38,212 nucleotides of DNA from CAZJHX01 sp964545715 (GCA_964545715.1 CAZJHX010000100.1:1-38212), one strand, 5' to 3'. Shown: positions 26,331 to 35,238, counted from the stretch's first letter. Made by a program: numbers and translations. The notes: generated by a model not told the origin, from the letters alone.

Positions 26331-27026
26331 TCATGCGTCTTCCGTGTACCGATCGAGCGTGATGACAAACGAGGCGCCCCCGCCCTCCGCGTTTTCGCAT
26401 CGGATCTGGCCGCCGAAGTCCCGAACGGTCCGATGGACCAGCGCGAGCCCCATGCCCGCGCCCTTGCCGACCTCGCGCGTCGTGAAGAACGGGTCGAAGA
26501 GCCTGCGCATGTCGTCCGCTTCGATACCCGGACCGTCGTCTGTGATCCGGATGGTCACGTGCTCCGGGTCGGTGGTCAGCGCCATCTCGATGCGCCCCGA
26601 CTCGCGATCCGCCTCGGCGATGGCCTTGGCCGCGTTGTCGAAGATCGCCAACAGCGACTCCTGCAGTCGAAACGCATCGGCCATGACGGGCGCCGGCTCG
26701 GTGCCCAGGTCGCGGGTCAGCGTCACCTCAACGGGCGCCCGTGTCGCCTCGAAGATGATCGCCGAGCTCTCCGCCAGCTCGACGACGTCCACAACCTCCA
26801 GCAGCCCGCCGCCGCCACGCCCGTAGCTGAGCAGCTGACGTACGACCTGAACAGCGCGCCCCGTCTCCTTCACGATGACCCGAAGGTCCGCGCGAACCGA
26901 CTCGTGCAGGTCCTCGTCAATGACCAGCAGCTCGGCCAGGCCGACGACTACGCCCAGCGGGTTGTTCAGCTCATGGGCCACACCGGCGCTGAGCATGGCC
27001 GTCGCCGCCAGCGTCTCGGCCTTCAA
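26331..27026 (-). CDS. Sensor histidine kinase, transmitter part
   Basis: A 231-residue transmitter. The phospho-acceptor His is H18 in AGVAHELNNPLG, followed by the dimerisation helix pair, N-box FDNAAKAI, G1 DDGPGI and G2 GKGAGMGL. It should autophosphorylate and pass phosphate to the adjacent HD-GYP regulator. The only usual start is TTG 27026, but the same frame is open up to about 27101 and encodes a natural linker helix (RDADELGRLRRQEYGSLL) joining it to the GAF ORF that ends at 27067 in another frame. The two were probably one gene, separated either by a one-base frameshift or by a sequence error. If it is a real separate gene, it lacks its own sensor. Confidence 0.85.
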   Translation of the reverse strand: MKAETLAATAMLSAGVAHELNNPLGVVVGLAELLVIDEDLHESVRADLRVIVKETGRAVQVVRQLLSYGRGGGGLLEVVDVVELAESSAIIFEATRAPVEVTLTRDLGTEPAPVMADAFRLQESLLAIFDNAAKAIAEADRESGRIEMALTTDPEHVTIRITDDGPGIEADDMRRLFDPFFTTREVGKGAGMGLALVHRTVRDFGGQIRCENAEGGGASFVITLDRYTEDA

Positions 27027-27066
27027 CAGGCTCCCGTACTCCTGGCGGCGAAGACGCCCGAGCTCA

Positions 27067-27498
27067 TCAGCGTCCCGCGCCCATGCGGATGCAGGCCGCC
27101 ATCATCGACGCCACATCGGTCACGGTCGCGGCCGGCGGTCCCTCGAACGCCGGCACAAACATGACCCCGGCCGCGCCATCCGCCACCGTCATCGGCAGCG
27201 CGGTGGTCCCACTCAGCGCCTCCGCCGACCAGACCTCGCCCAGCGGGACGGCGTCGGGCGGCCGCGACCCTATCAAGGGGTCCAGCACGCTGGGCACCGG
27301 GGACAGCAGCCGTGGGGTGTCGGCCCAGGCGCCGTCGCCGTCAAAGGCGCCCAGGCGCTCCAGCCCGCGGTCCGTCAGCCGATAATAGGCCGTGCGATCG
27401 AGGCCACAGCCGCGCAGCACCTCATGCGCGCACCGGGCCGCCTGCAGCAGATCCGAAGACTGCGCAATACCCGCCAGGCTCGTGGGAATGTCGGTCAC
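27067..27498 (-). CDS. GAF-like sensor domain ORF, upstream half of a split histidine kinase
   Basis: A 143-residue ORF starting at GTG 27498 that looks like a GAF domain: an N-terminal helix, then YRLTDRGLERLGAFDGDG, a TALPMTVADGAAGVMFVPAFEGPP strand pair and the closing helix ASMMAACIRMG. It stops at TGA in the bases where the histidine-kinase frame opens. No transmitter residues are in it. GAF-HK-REC arrangements are common, so this is probably the sensor of the kinase at 26331-27026. It follows the HAD gene by 16 bases; the ribosome site TGAGGAG overlaps the HAD stop but is 12 bases from the GTG, a long spacing. Ligand unknown. Confidence 0.7.
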   Translation of the reverse strand: MTDIPTSLAGIAQSSDLLQAARCAHEVLRGCGLDRTAYYRLTDRGLERLGAFDGDGAWADTPRLLSPVPSVLDPLIGSRPPDAVPLGEVWSAEALSGTTALPMTVADGAAGVMFVPAFEGPPAATVTDVASMMAACIRMGAGR

Positions 27499-27514
27499 GG
27501 GGGTCGCTGGCTCC

Positions 27515-28177
27515 TCAACTGGCGAAGTGTAGCACCGGCCATTGTCGGCGGCGGGCGTGCAGGCGAAGTCGCGGGTCCGGATTCACCACACGCTGATGCG
27601 CCACCTGCTCCAGCATCGGCACATCGGAGTAGGAGTCCGTGTAGAAATATGACGCGGCCAGGTCCACGCCGTGGGTTTCGGCGTACTGAGCGGCCCAATG
27701 GCACTTGCCTGCACCGTAACAAGCGGGGCGCAGAATCAGCCCCGTAAAGCGCCCGTCCACAACCTCCAGCTCGGTCGACAGGCAGTCCTCGATACCCAGC
27801 GCGCGACACACCGGCGCCGCCATGTACGGGGTCTGCGCCGTAAGCATCACGATCCGGTGCCCCCTGGCGCGGTGGTCTTCGATGACCGCGGCCGCCTCCT
27901 GAGAGACGCGGGACTTGACTCGCTCCTGGAAGATCGCCTCACAGCGGGCCTCCAGCTCCTCGACGGAGACGCCCTCCAGGTTCTTCACCGCTTCGGCGAT
28001 CACCCGCGACATGTCGACCATGGACAGCTTGTAGCGCAGGAAGACCGCTGACGCCCGCAGCATGTCGCGCCACCGCAGCTGTCCGCGCCGACGCATGTCC
28101 TGCAGGTAGACGCGCCCGGTGTTGCACAACACCACGGTGTGGTCCATGTCGAAGAACGCGGCAACCTGTCCACTCAC
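27515..28177 (-). CDS. HAD-IB family phosphatase
   Basis: A 220-residue haloacid-dehalogenase-type hydrolase. Motif I is DMDHT with nucleophile D10 and acid D12. Motif II is MLTAQT (Thr in place of the usual Ser). Motif III has Lys in YGAGKCHWA. Motif IV is YTDSYSDVPML with the metal-binding Asp. The layout resembles phosphoserine phosphatase/SerB-like enzymes of subclass IB, whose substrates vary from serine phosphate to lipid phosphates. It starts at GTG, overlapping the alr stop as GTGA, so the two are translationally coupled. That link hints at an envelope or amino-acid role but does not prove a substrate. Confidence 0.9.
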   Translation of the reverse strand: MSGQVAAFFDMDHTVVLCNTGRVYLQDMRRRGQLRWRDMLRASAVFLRYKLSMVDMSRVIAEAVKNLEGVSVEELEARCEAIFQERVKSRVSQEAAAVIEDHRARGHRIVMLTAQTPYMAAPVCRALGIEDCLSTELEVVDGRFTGLILRPACYGAGKCHWAAQYAETHGVDLAASYFYTDSYSDVPMLEQVAHQRVVNPDPRLRLHARRRQWPVLHFAS

Positions 28178-29292
28178 GGCGCCTCCACCCGAGGCAGGCG
28201 CTCGTGAATTCGGGTGGTCACCTCGTAGTTGATCGTGCCGGTCCAGCCCGCGATCTCGTCCGCGGTCACGGACGCCGCGCCCTGAATGCCCAGCAGCACC
28301 ACCTCATCCCCGACCGCGACACCGTCGATGCCCGTCACGTCGACCATCGTCATGTTCATGCAGACGCGCCCCACCACCGGCGCACGCTGACCGCCGACCA
28401 GCACCTGCCCCTTACCGGAGAGCAGGCGGTCGTAGCCGTCGTAGTAGCCGATGGGCAGCACCGCGATGCGGGTCGCGCGGGAGAGGCGCTCGGTGCGCCC
28501 GTAACCAACGTAGCCGCCGATGGGCGCGAGCTTGAGCACCGCGACGCGCGTCTTCCAGGTCAGCGCCGGCTGCAGGGAGACAGCGCCCCCGTGAAGGATG
28601 TCGCTGGAGATGCGGGTCTCGCGAGACGGCCACAGCCCGTAACAGCCGATGCCGGGGCGGACCATGTCGTAGCGCGAGCGGGGCACGACCAGATGAGCGG
28701 CCGTGGACGCGCAGTGGCGCCAAGCGCCCTCGGGCAGCGTCGGAAAGGCCGCCTCGAAGCGGTCCAGCTGCACACGGGCGAAGGTGTGCTCGGTGTGGTC
28801 CTCAACGTCGGCCAGATGGGTGGCGATCCCGGCCAGCCTCACGCCGTCGGTAGCCTGAACGTGGTCCGCCAGCAGTCGCGCCTCGGACGGGTCGAGCCCC
28901 TGCCGGTTCGTGCCGGTCTCAACCTTGATGTGCACAGGCACCTGCACGCCCGCCGCACGGCCCGCAGCCGCCATAGCGTCACTGTGCGACGGCGAGGACG
29001 TGACCACATGGCACCCGAGCGCGGCGATCTCGGCCGCCTGCTCGGCAAACGTGGGGCCCAGCACGTAGATGGGGGTGCCCAGATCCCGGAGCGGCGCCAC
29101 CTCGGCGACGTCGTTGACGGCCAGGAGATCGGCGCCCGCCTCGGCGAACAGCCGGCCGCAAAGGGCGAGCCCATGGCCGTACGCGTTGGCCTTCACCACC
29201 GCCGCAACCCGCGCAGCGCCGGCGAGTGATTTCAGCACCGTCAGGTTGTGCGCTAATGCGGAGCGGGAGATCTCGATCCAAGATGGATCCAT
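28174..29292 (-). CDS. alr: Alanine racemase
   Basis: Interconverts L- and D-alanine with PLP, supplying D-Ala for peptidoglycan. The product has the PLP Lys (K34 in VVKANAYGHG), the N-terminal TIM-barrel, the HIKVETGTNRQGL and ATHLADVEDHTEH segments, and the C-terminal beta domain with the second catalytic Tyr in GYGRTERL and PVVGRVCMNMTMVDV. I prefer ATG 29292, because MDPSWIEISRSALAHNL is the usual family opening; ATG 29310 adds six residues and has no better ribosome site. It is the first gene of the 15.7-kb minus-strand run and diverges from the PHP lipoprotein across about 40-60 bases. Confidence 0.96.
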   Translation of the reverse strand: MDPSWIEISRSALAHNLTVLKSLAGAARVAAVVKANAYGHGLALCGRLFAEAGADLLAVNDVAEVAPLRDLGTPIYVLGPTFAEQAAEIAALGCHVVTSSPSHSDAMAAAGRAAGVQVPVHIKVETGTNRQGLDPSEARLLADHVQATDGVRLAGIATHLADVEDHTEHTFARVQLDRFEAAFPTLPEGAWRHCASTAAHLVVPRSRYDMVRPGIGCYGLWPSRETRISSDILHGGAVSLQPALTWKTRVAVLKLAPIGGYVGYGRTERLSRATRIAVLPIGYYDGYDRLLSGKGQVLVGGQRAPVVGRVCMNMTMVDVTGIDGVAVGDEVVLLGIQGAASVTADEIAGWTGTINYEVTTRIHERLPRVEAP

Positions 29293-29315
29293 GGCCTTGC
29301 TATGGCGCATTTGCG

Positions 29316-29344
29316 TTGACGAAGCAAGGCTCGACGCCTACTTT
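29316..29344 (+). promoter_or_regulatory. Predicted promoter of the PHP lipoprotein, placing transcription start at its GTG
   Basis: TTGACG at 29316-29321 and TACTTT at 29339-29344 are 17 bases apart. The GTG start lies just six bases after the -10, about where RNA synthesis would begin, and no ribosome site precedes it. This is the pattern of a leaderless message. The -10 match is only moderate. Confidence 0.45.
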
Positions 29345-29350
29345 GCGCTC

Positions 29351-32300
29351 GTGAAAAAGCGACTCCTGCTGGTTGTTTGTTGCGCGGCGATAGCCGCCTG
29401 TTCCGAGGACTCCGATGAGCCTGTGGTCGCGCCGGATGCCGCGCCGGACGTGCCGGAGGTCGCCGCACCCGATGACGGACCGCCGCCCGCGGACCCACTG
29501 GCGCCGGTCGCCACGGACCTGACCGAATATGACAGCCTCCAGGCGGGCGCGTGGGTCCGGAAGATCGACGATGCCGCCGACCTGATGGACGGCGAGGCGG
29601 TCAGCGGCCGCGTCGGCGATTGGCTGCTCGGCAACGACACCGCGCGCTTCATCGTACAGGGACCCGACCGGCACTCCAGCCCGTGCCCGTGGGGCGGCAA
29701 TCTCATCGACGCCAGCCTCGTCGGCGAGAACGGCAGCACCCACGACGTGATGGGAGAGGCGTGCAGCTTCATCCAGCTGGGACGCACCCTGCTGGCGGAG
29801 CGGTATGACGTCATCTCGGACGGCTCCGAGGGCCCCGCGATCCTGGCCGTGACCGGCATGTCGACGCTCAACGACTTCTTGAACCTGAAGTCGCTGGTGC
29901 AGAGCTTCATCGGCAATCTGGCGTCGCAGCTGTCGTTTGACCCGGATGCCGAGGTCCAGCTGAAGATCACCATCTATTACGTGTTGGGCGCGGACTCCAA
30001 CGCCATCCGAGTGGTCACGGCGGTGCAGAATCTGGGCGCCGACAACGTCATCGTGCTGCTGGGCGACCTGGTGGACAGCGGCGGCGCGGTCGAGTTCTTC
30101 AACCCGGCGTCCAGCCTGAAGGGCTTTGGGTACAAAGGGTACAACCCCGAGTCGATCGACTACCTGGCGTTTGTCGGCAAGACGGGCTCGTACGCCGTGG
30201 TGCCCGACACGGGCGGCGGATACCTGGCGATCAGCGGCGTGGCCGGCATCGCGTACGGCATCGAGGACGTGCTGACGTCGCTGGTGCGCCCCGCCGAGGA
30301 GCTGGCGGAGCTGCCGACCGTGTTCGACCTGAAGCAGGACGAGATCGGCGTGCTGGGCAAGTGGGTGGTCGTCGGCGACGGCTCGCTGACCTCTGTGACG
30401 AACACGATCAATACGCTGCGCGGCGCGGAGACCGGCACCCTGGAGATCACGCTGCTGGATACCGCGGGCTTTGCGGTGCCCGACCACCGTGTGTCGTTTG
30501 TTCAAGACGGCGTGGCCTACTCGCAGGCGCGCACGGACAAAGACGGCAAGGCCACCGCGCAGCTAACGGCCGGCGTGTGGGACGTGGCGGTGGATCCCTC
30601 CAGCCGCCGCGTGCTGGTCGACGCCAAGGGTGTGACCATCGCGACGGGCAAGACCGAGTCGCTGGAGCTGTCCGTGGAGGCGCAAGCGTCCATCGTGGTT
30701 GCGGTAGCGGACCCGGCGGGCCAGTCGATCCCCGCCAAGGTGTCCGTGCGCTGCGCGGCGGACTGCCCGCCCGGACCGACGGCGCTGAACAAGGACGTGG
30801 ACTTTGACGGACCGCCCGGCGGCGTGGTCGCGACGCGCTTTCTGGGGGTGGACGGCGCCGCGACGATCGACGTCCCGTCCGGCGATTACACCATCGTGAT
30901 CAGCCGCGGTCCGGCCTGGAGCGTGTGGCCGGACAACAGCCTGCTGGGCAAGCCGGTCTCTGCCGCGGCGGGCGACTCGGTCAATGTGTCCGCCGTCATC
31001 GAGAAGGTGATCGACACCACGGGCTGGGTGAACGGCGACCTGCACGTGCACGCGATCAACTCGCCCGACAGCCCGGTGCCCAACGGCCGCCGCGTGCGCG
31101 CGATGATGAGCGAGGGCGTCGATGTCCTGGTGTCCACCGATCACGACTTCATCACCGACTTTGCGCCGACCGTGGCCGCGCTCGGCGCCGAGCACGAGAT
31201 CTCGACGGTCGTGGGTGAGGAGCTGACGACGTTCGACTACGGGCACTTCAACGCCTTTCCGCTGGAGCATGACGCCGACGACCTGACCGGGGGCGCACGC
31301 GACTGGTCCAACGGCGAGGACGACGGCTGGCATCCCAGCAAGATCTTCGAGGCGCTGCTGGCCGATGAAGGCGAGCAGGTCGTGCAGGTCAACCACCCGG
31401 AGAACGGCTACTTCCGCTTTGTGAAGTGGGACGCCAACACAGACGCCACCTACGCCGATCCGGCGGGCTTTCGCATCGCGGGCGCTGTGGGCGATGAGGC
31501 GACCGGCGACACCGGGCTGTGGTCCGCCGATTTCACAGCGGTGGAGATCATGAACGGCCTGTCCAAGACGCGCTTTCTGGAGACCTCCTCGTACTGGTTC
31601 ACGCTGCTCAGCCGTGGACTGCGGCGCACAGGTACAGCCGTGTCGGACACCCACAAGGCGATCCGGTCGATGAGCGGGGGCGCGCGCACCTGGGCGCGGG
31701 TGGGCGAGGACTTCGACACGCCGGCGACGTTCTCGGCGCAGGAGTTTGCCAAGGCGATCAACGAGGGCCGCGCCACCGGCGGCACGGGTCCGTTTGTCGA
31801 GGTGACCGCGGCCAGCGGCTCCCAGACCGCGCAGATCGGGGACACGCTGGTCATCCCCGCCCCCGGCCCGGTGACGTTTACGGCGCAGGTGCAGGTCGCA
31901 CGGTGGATGGCCTTCGACAGCGTGCAGTTGGTGAGCAACGTCACGGACCAGGCACCTGAGCCGGGCGAGACGGGCGAGGCGAGCTTTGACCCGGTCGCAG
32001 AAGAGACGGTGACGCTGACCGGCGACGATCTGGTCGACGGCAAGGCGTACAAGCGCGTGGTCACGTTTGAGCTCGAGGTCGCCGAAGACGGCTGGTACAT
32101 CGTACTGGTCGAGGGCAGCGACGCGGTGCCGGCGATGTATCCGGTGTATCCCAGCACCGGCGCGCGTCCGTTCGCGTTTACAAACCCGATCTACATCGAC
32201 GTGGGCGGCGACGGCTGGACCCCGCCCCAACCCACTGCGGCGCCCGATCCAGCGGACGCCGAGTCCGCGCGCGAGGCCGAGTCGCTGCCCATGCGGCGCA

Positions 32301-32365
32301 TGACCCGCGCCGAGGCTCAGCAGCTGCTGCACGAGATCAAAGAGACGCGCGGGTGCTCGCACTGA
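29351..32365 (+). CDS. PHP-domain metallohydrolase lipoprotein (CehA/McbA-like)
   Basis: A 1004-residue lipoprotein starting at GTG 29351 (lipobox AIAAC, Cys17) with a Pro/Asp-rich linker. The N-terminal half (about 60-540) has beta-rich modules, including carboxypeptidase-regulatory-like repeats (DTAGFAVPDHRVSFVQDG, VADPAGQSIPAKVSVRC). From about 560 to 800 lies a PHP-type catalytic domain with metal ligands H565-x-H567 (DLHVHA), H598 (STDHDF), the Glu pair in VVGEEL, H682 (VNHPE) and D766-x-H768 (SDTH). It is predicted to hydrolyse phosphoesters or carbamate-like bonds outside the cytoplasm. A C-terminal beta domain and a short acidic helix close it. The frame is open upstream to 29069, but that DNA is alr. 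Substrate unknown. Its 3' end overlaps the radical SAM start by 13 bases. Confidence 0.92.
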   Translation: MKKRLLLVVCCAAIAACSEDSDEPVVAPDAAPDVPEVAAPDDGPPPADPLAPVATDLTEYDSLQAGAWVRKIDDAADLMDGEAVSGRVGDWLLGNDTARFIVQGPDRHSSPCPWGGNLIDASLVGENGSTHDVMGEACSFIQLGRTLLAERYDVISDGSEGPAILAVTGMSTLNDFLNLKSLVQSFIGNLASQLSFDPDAEVQLKITIYYVLGADSNAIRVVTAVQNLGADNVIVLLGDLVDSGGAVEFFNPASSLKGFGYKGYNPESIDYLAFVGKTGSYAVVPDTGGGYLAISGVAGIAYGIEDVLTSLVRPAEELAELPTVFDLKQDEIGVLGKWVVVGDGSLTSVTNTINTLRGAETGTLEITLLDTAGFAVPDHRVSFVQDGVAYSQARTDKDGKATAQLTAGVWDVAVDPSSRRVLVDAKGVTIATGKTESLELSVEAQASIVVAVADPAGQSIPAKVSVRCAADCPPGPTALNKDVDFDGPPGGVVATRFLGVDGAATIDVPSGDYTIVISRGPAWSVWPDNSLLGKPVSAAAGDSVNVSAVIEKVIDTTGWVNGDLHVHAINSPDSPVPNGRRVRAMMSEGVDVLVSTDHDFITDFAPTVAALGAEHEISTVVGEELTTFDYGHFNAFPLEHDADDLTGGARDWSNGEDDGWHPSKIFEALLADEGEQVVQVNHPENGYFRFVKWDANTDATYADPAGFRIAGAVGDEATGDTGLWSADFTAVEIMNGLSKTRFLETSSYWFTLLSRGLRRTGTAVSDTHKAIRSMSGGARTWARVGEDFDTPATFSAQEFAKAINEGRATGGTGPFVEVTAASGSQTAQIGDTLVIPAPGPVTFTAQVQVARWMAFDSVQLVSNVTDQAPEPGETGEASFDPVAEETVTLTGDDLVDGKAYKRVVTFELEVAEDGWYIVLVEGSDAVPAMYPVYPSTGARPFAFTNPIYIDVGGDGWTPPQPTAAPDPADAESAREAESLPMRRMTRAEAQQLLHEIKETRGCSH

Positions 32366-33870
32366 GTACGACCGCAGCGAGAGAGCGCCTGGCGCGCGAG
32401 ACCGGCACGATTCTGGGCACCGGGGGCTACCACGTGGCGCTCGTGTACCCGAACCCGTACGGCGTGGCGATGAGCTCGCTGGGCTACCAGCTGATCTACC
32501 GGGCCATGAATGCGCACCCGGACGTCTGCTGCGAGCGCGCGATGCTGCCCGACGACGTCGCGGAGCACCGGAGAGCCGACAAACCGCTGGTCACCGTGGA
32601 GACGGGCCGCCCGGTCGGTGGCGCGGACTGCATCGCGATCAGCCTGGCCTACGAGCCCGACCTGGCGTGCGTCTTCGAACTGCTGGATCTGGCGCGCGTG
32701 CCCGCCGAGCGATCGGCGCGCGGAGACGCGTACCCGCCGGTGCTCCTTGGCGGGCCGATCACCATGAGCAACTGCCTGCCGCTGGCGCCCTTTGCCGACG
32801 CGATCGTGGTGGGTGACGGCGAGCCGGCCGTCACGCCGCTGCTGGACGCCCTGCTGACCGAGCAACGGACCGGCAACCGCGAGGGCCTGTTGGACACGCT
32901 GGCCCAGATCCCCGGCGTCTACGTGCCGGCGCGCCATGGCTCGGCGGTCCCCGACATGCTGCTGGCGACCACCGCCGATCTCCCGGCGGTCGGCCAGATC
33001 TGGACCCCGGACGCCGAGCTGTCGGACATGCTGCTGGTCGAGGCCAGTCGCGGCTGCCCCCGCTATTGCACGTTCTGCGTCATGCGCGCGACGGCCCAGC
33101 CCATGCGTGAGGCGCCTGCGGACCTGGTAGAGCGCGCGATGGACTGCGACGCGCCACGCATCGGCTTCGTGGGCGCGGCGGTCAGCGAATACACGCACAT
33201 CAAGCAAGTGCTGCGCTCCGCGGTGGACGCCGGCAAGGGTGTGGGCATCTCGAGCCTGCGCGCGGACCGCCTGGACGAGGAGCTTGTCGAGCTGCTGCAG
33301 CGCGGCGGCTACCGCACGATGACGATCGCCAGCGACGCGCCGAGCCAGGCGATGCGGGGCCGCCTGAAAAAGGGCCTGCGCGACCGCCACCTGATCGAGG
33401 CGACCCGCCTGGCGCGCAAGTTCAAGATGAAGGTGCTCAAGCTCTACGTGATCGTGGGACTGCCGGGCGAGCGGGACGAGGACATCGACGAGCTGGCGCA
33501 GTTCAGCCTGGACCTGACCAAGCTGATGCCGCGGGTCGCGCTCGGCGTCAGCCCGCTGGTCCCCAAGCTGCACACGCCGCTGGGCGACGCACCATTCCAG
33601 GACCTGAAGCTGCTGGAGCGGCGCATCAAACGCCTGAGAAACCAGCTGAAGGGTCGGGTGGAGATCCGCAGCGTCTCGCCGCGGTGGGCGTGGGTGGAGT
33701 ACGTGCTGAGTCAGGGTGGAGAGGAAGCCGGGTTGGCCGCTCACAGGGCCTGGCGGTCAGGGGGCCGCTTTGCCGACTACAAGCGAGAGTTTGCGCCGCT
33801 GGCGGACGCGAGAACGGCGCTCAGCGAGGCCCGAAAACACAATCTCTGGGCGCCGGCCGGGATGCGTTAG
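32353..33870 (+). CDS. Radical SAM protein with cobalamin-binding-like N-terminus
   Basis: A 505-residue protein. The 4Fe-4S/SAM motif is C235-x3-C239-x2-C242 (RGCPRYCTFC). The N-terminal part (about 25-170: YPNPYGVAMSSLGYQLIY, LLGGPITMSN, DAIVVGDGEPA) resembles the B12-binding Rossmann domain common in this superfamily, though no clear His cobalt ligand stands out. The TIM-barrel continues with EYTHIKQVLRSAV, ISSLRADRLD and VIVGLPGERDEDIDEL. It starts at GTG inside the last 13 bases of the PHP gene, so the two are co-translated. The reaction cannot be told; methylation or ring rearrangement are typical of the superfamily. Confidence 0.92.
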   Translation: MLALSTTAARERLARETGTILGTGGYHVALVYPNPYGVAMSSLGYQLIYRAMNAHPDVCCERAMLPDDVAEHRRADKPLVTVETGRPVGGADCIAISLAYEPDLACVFELLDLARVPAERSARGDAYPPVLLGGPITMSNCLPLAPFADAIVVGDGEPAVTPLLDALLTEQRTGNREGLLDTLAQIPGVYVPARHGSAVPDMLLATTADLPAVGQIWTPDAELSDMLLVEASRGCPRYCTFCVMRATAQPMREAPADLVERAMDCDAPRIGFVGAAVSEYTHIKQVLRSAVDAGKGVGISSLRADRLDEELVELLQRGGYRTMTIASDAPSQAMRGRLKKGLRDRHLIEATRLARKFKMKVLKLYVIVGLPGERDEDIDELAQFSLDLTKLMPRVALGVSPLVPKLHTPLGDAPFQDLKLLERRIKRLRNQLKGRVEIRSVSPRWAWVEYVLSQGGEEAGLAAHRAWRSGGRFADYKREFAPLADARTALSEARKHNLWAPAGMR

Positions 33871-33875
33871 ACCTT

Positions 33876-34679
33876 CTAAAGGTCGCCGGCGACCGACTCG
33901 AGGCCGGCGGGGTTCGCGATGATGACGAACAGGCGGTTGTCGCGCCGCGCGATGGCGATCTGGTGGGGACCGCGCTGCAAGGTGATCGAGCCGGCGTCGG
34001 TCAGCACCTCTTCCAGGACCGGGTCGACGACTGCGCGCGCGCGATCGAGAACGAACAGCGTGGCGTCATCCACGTGGGTGACGAGGCCGAAGCCGTCCCA
34101 GCTGGCGGTGCTGGACTCAGGCTGCGCGACCAGCTGGTTGGCCAGCGCGTGCGGGAGCTTGGCCTCGTACACGACCGCCGGGTTGGGCACATCACCGGTG
34201 AGCCGCTGGGGGGTGCGGTGTCGCTCGATCAGGCGCTGCAGACCCGAGATCGCCTCGCCCTCGGCGCGTTGGGGCTGCGGCGCGACGGTCGGAGTCGGAG
34301 TCAAACCCGCGGCCTGGGCTTCGGGCTCGGGGGTGGTCTCAGCGGCGGCGGGGGGCATCACGGCCAACACCAGCACGGCGGCGGCGGCCAGGGCAGCCAG
34401 GGCGATGGCCCAGCTGTTGCCCGTCGGACCCAGAGACGGGCCGGAGCCGCGACCAGCGCGTGCGTGGACGGCGACCAGGGCCTCGATGCGCTTGCGGGCG
34501 ACGGGCGGCAGAGGGGACTGGTGGCGGACCAGCGCATCGGCGATGGACAGCTCGGCTTCGTAGACCTCCTGGCAGCGACCGCACTCTTCGAGATGGCGCA
34601 CGACAACGGGGTCGGCGTCCTCCAGAGCGCGGCCGGCAGACCGGGCGAGATCAAACCTTCGACACAGCAACGTCTCCAT
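33876..34679 (-). CDS. Zinc-binding anti-sigma factor
   Basis: A 267-residue single-pass membrane protein. The N-terminal domain has H29-x3-C33-x2-C36 (HLEECGRC), the zinc anti-sigma signature that holds an ECF sigma factor inactive. One membrane helix follows at about 88-108 (SWAIALAALAAAAVLVLAVM), then a Pro-rich periplasmic linker and a beta-rich sensor part. The start at ATG 34679 has AAGGAG eight bases upstream and matches the domain start; the longer ORF from 34742 would begin inside the sigma gene. It overlaps the sigma gene by 29 bases, so the two are made together. The inducing signal is unknown. Confidence 0.9.
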   Translation of the reverse strand: METLLCRRFDLARSAGRALEDADPVVVRHLEECGRCQEVYEAELSIADALVRHQSPLPPVARKRIEALVAVHARAGRGSGPSLGPTGNSWAIALAALAAAAVLVLAVMPPAAAETTPEPEAQAAGLTPTPTVAPQPQRAEGEAISGLQRLIERHRTPQRLTGDVPNPAVVYEAKLPHALANQLVAQPESSTASWDGFGLVTHVDDATLFVLDRARAVVDPVLEEVLTDAGSITLQRGPHQIAIARRDNRLFVIIANPAGLESVAGDL

Positions 34680-35238
34680 GACGGATGACTCCTTGCTCTT
34701 GGGCGTAGGTGGTGAGCGCGGCGCGTAGGGCGCGACGGGCATGAAAGATGCGACTGCGCACGGTGCCGACGGGGCAGCCCAGCACGCGCGCGATGTCGGC
34801 GTACGGCATTTTTTCCACGTCGCACAGCAGGACAGCCGAGCGCTGCACTTCGGGCAGCGTCATCAGCGCGCGATGCACGATGTCGTCAAAGCGGTCTTTT
34901 TCCCGCTCACCGTGTCCGTGCTCCATCGAGATCAACGGATCGGGGCGGCGGTCCGCTTCGTCCGGCGGCGCATCCCGATACTCCACACGACCCGCGCGAC
35001 GCATCCGACTCAACCACGTGTTGCGCAGAATCGTGAAGATCCAGCCCTTGTAGTTGCTGCCCTCGGGCAGGCGGTCCAGGGCGTCAAACGCTTTGAGCAG
35101 CGCGTCCTGGACCAGGTCTTCGGCGTCGGAGGTGTTGTGCGTGAGGCGTAGGGCGTAGGAGTACAGATTGTCGGCGTGCGGGAGCAGCCGCTGGTGAAAG
35201 CGACGCTCCTTTTGGCTCTTCATCCATGGCAGGTGCAT
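34651..35238 (-). CDS. ECF-family RNA polymerase sigma factor (RpoE-like)
   Basis: A 195-residue alternative sigma factor. Region 2 is DAEDLVQDALLKAFDAL followed by GWIFTILRNTWLSRMRR. Region 4 is LPEVQRSAVLLCDVEKMPYADIARVLGCPVGTVRSRIFHARRALR, which binds the -35. Both domains are complete and sigma3 is absent, which defines the ECF class. It starts at ATG 35238 with GGGGAAG seven bases upstream. It is followed by its overlapping membrane anti-sigma factor, so it likely responds to an envelope signal. A GGAACTT-type ECF promoter lies in its own leader, so autoregulation is likely. Neighbouring lipoproteins may be in its regulon. Confidence 0.95.
   Translation of the reverse strand: MHLPWMKSQKERRFHQRLLPHADNLYSYALRLTHNTSDAEDLVQDALLKAFDALDRLPEGSNYKGWIFTILRNTWLSRMRRAGRVEYRDAPPDEADRRPDPLISMEHGHGEREKDRFDDIVHRALMTLPEVQRSAVLLCDVEKMPYADIARVLGCPVGTVRSRIFHARRALRAALTTYAQEQGVIRHGDVAVSKV

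Noticed and set aside
29069..29350. 5' extension of the PHP lipoprotein frame up to 29069
   Set aside because: It runs antisense through alr. The lipoprotein signal starts at GTG 29351, so earlier codons would place the lipobox deep inside a protein.
32317..33744. 475-residue minus-strand ORF opposite the radical SAM gene
   Set aside because: The plus strand carries CxxxCxxC and superfamily motifs. This is an Arg/His/Ala-rich mirror.
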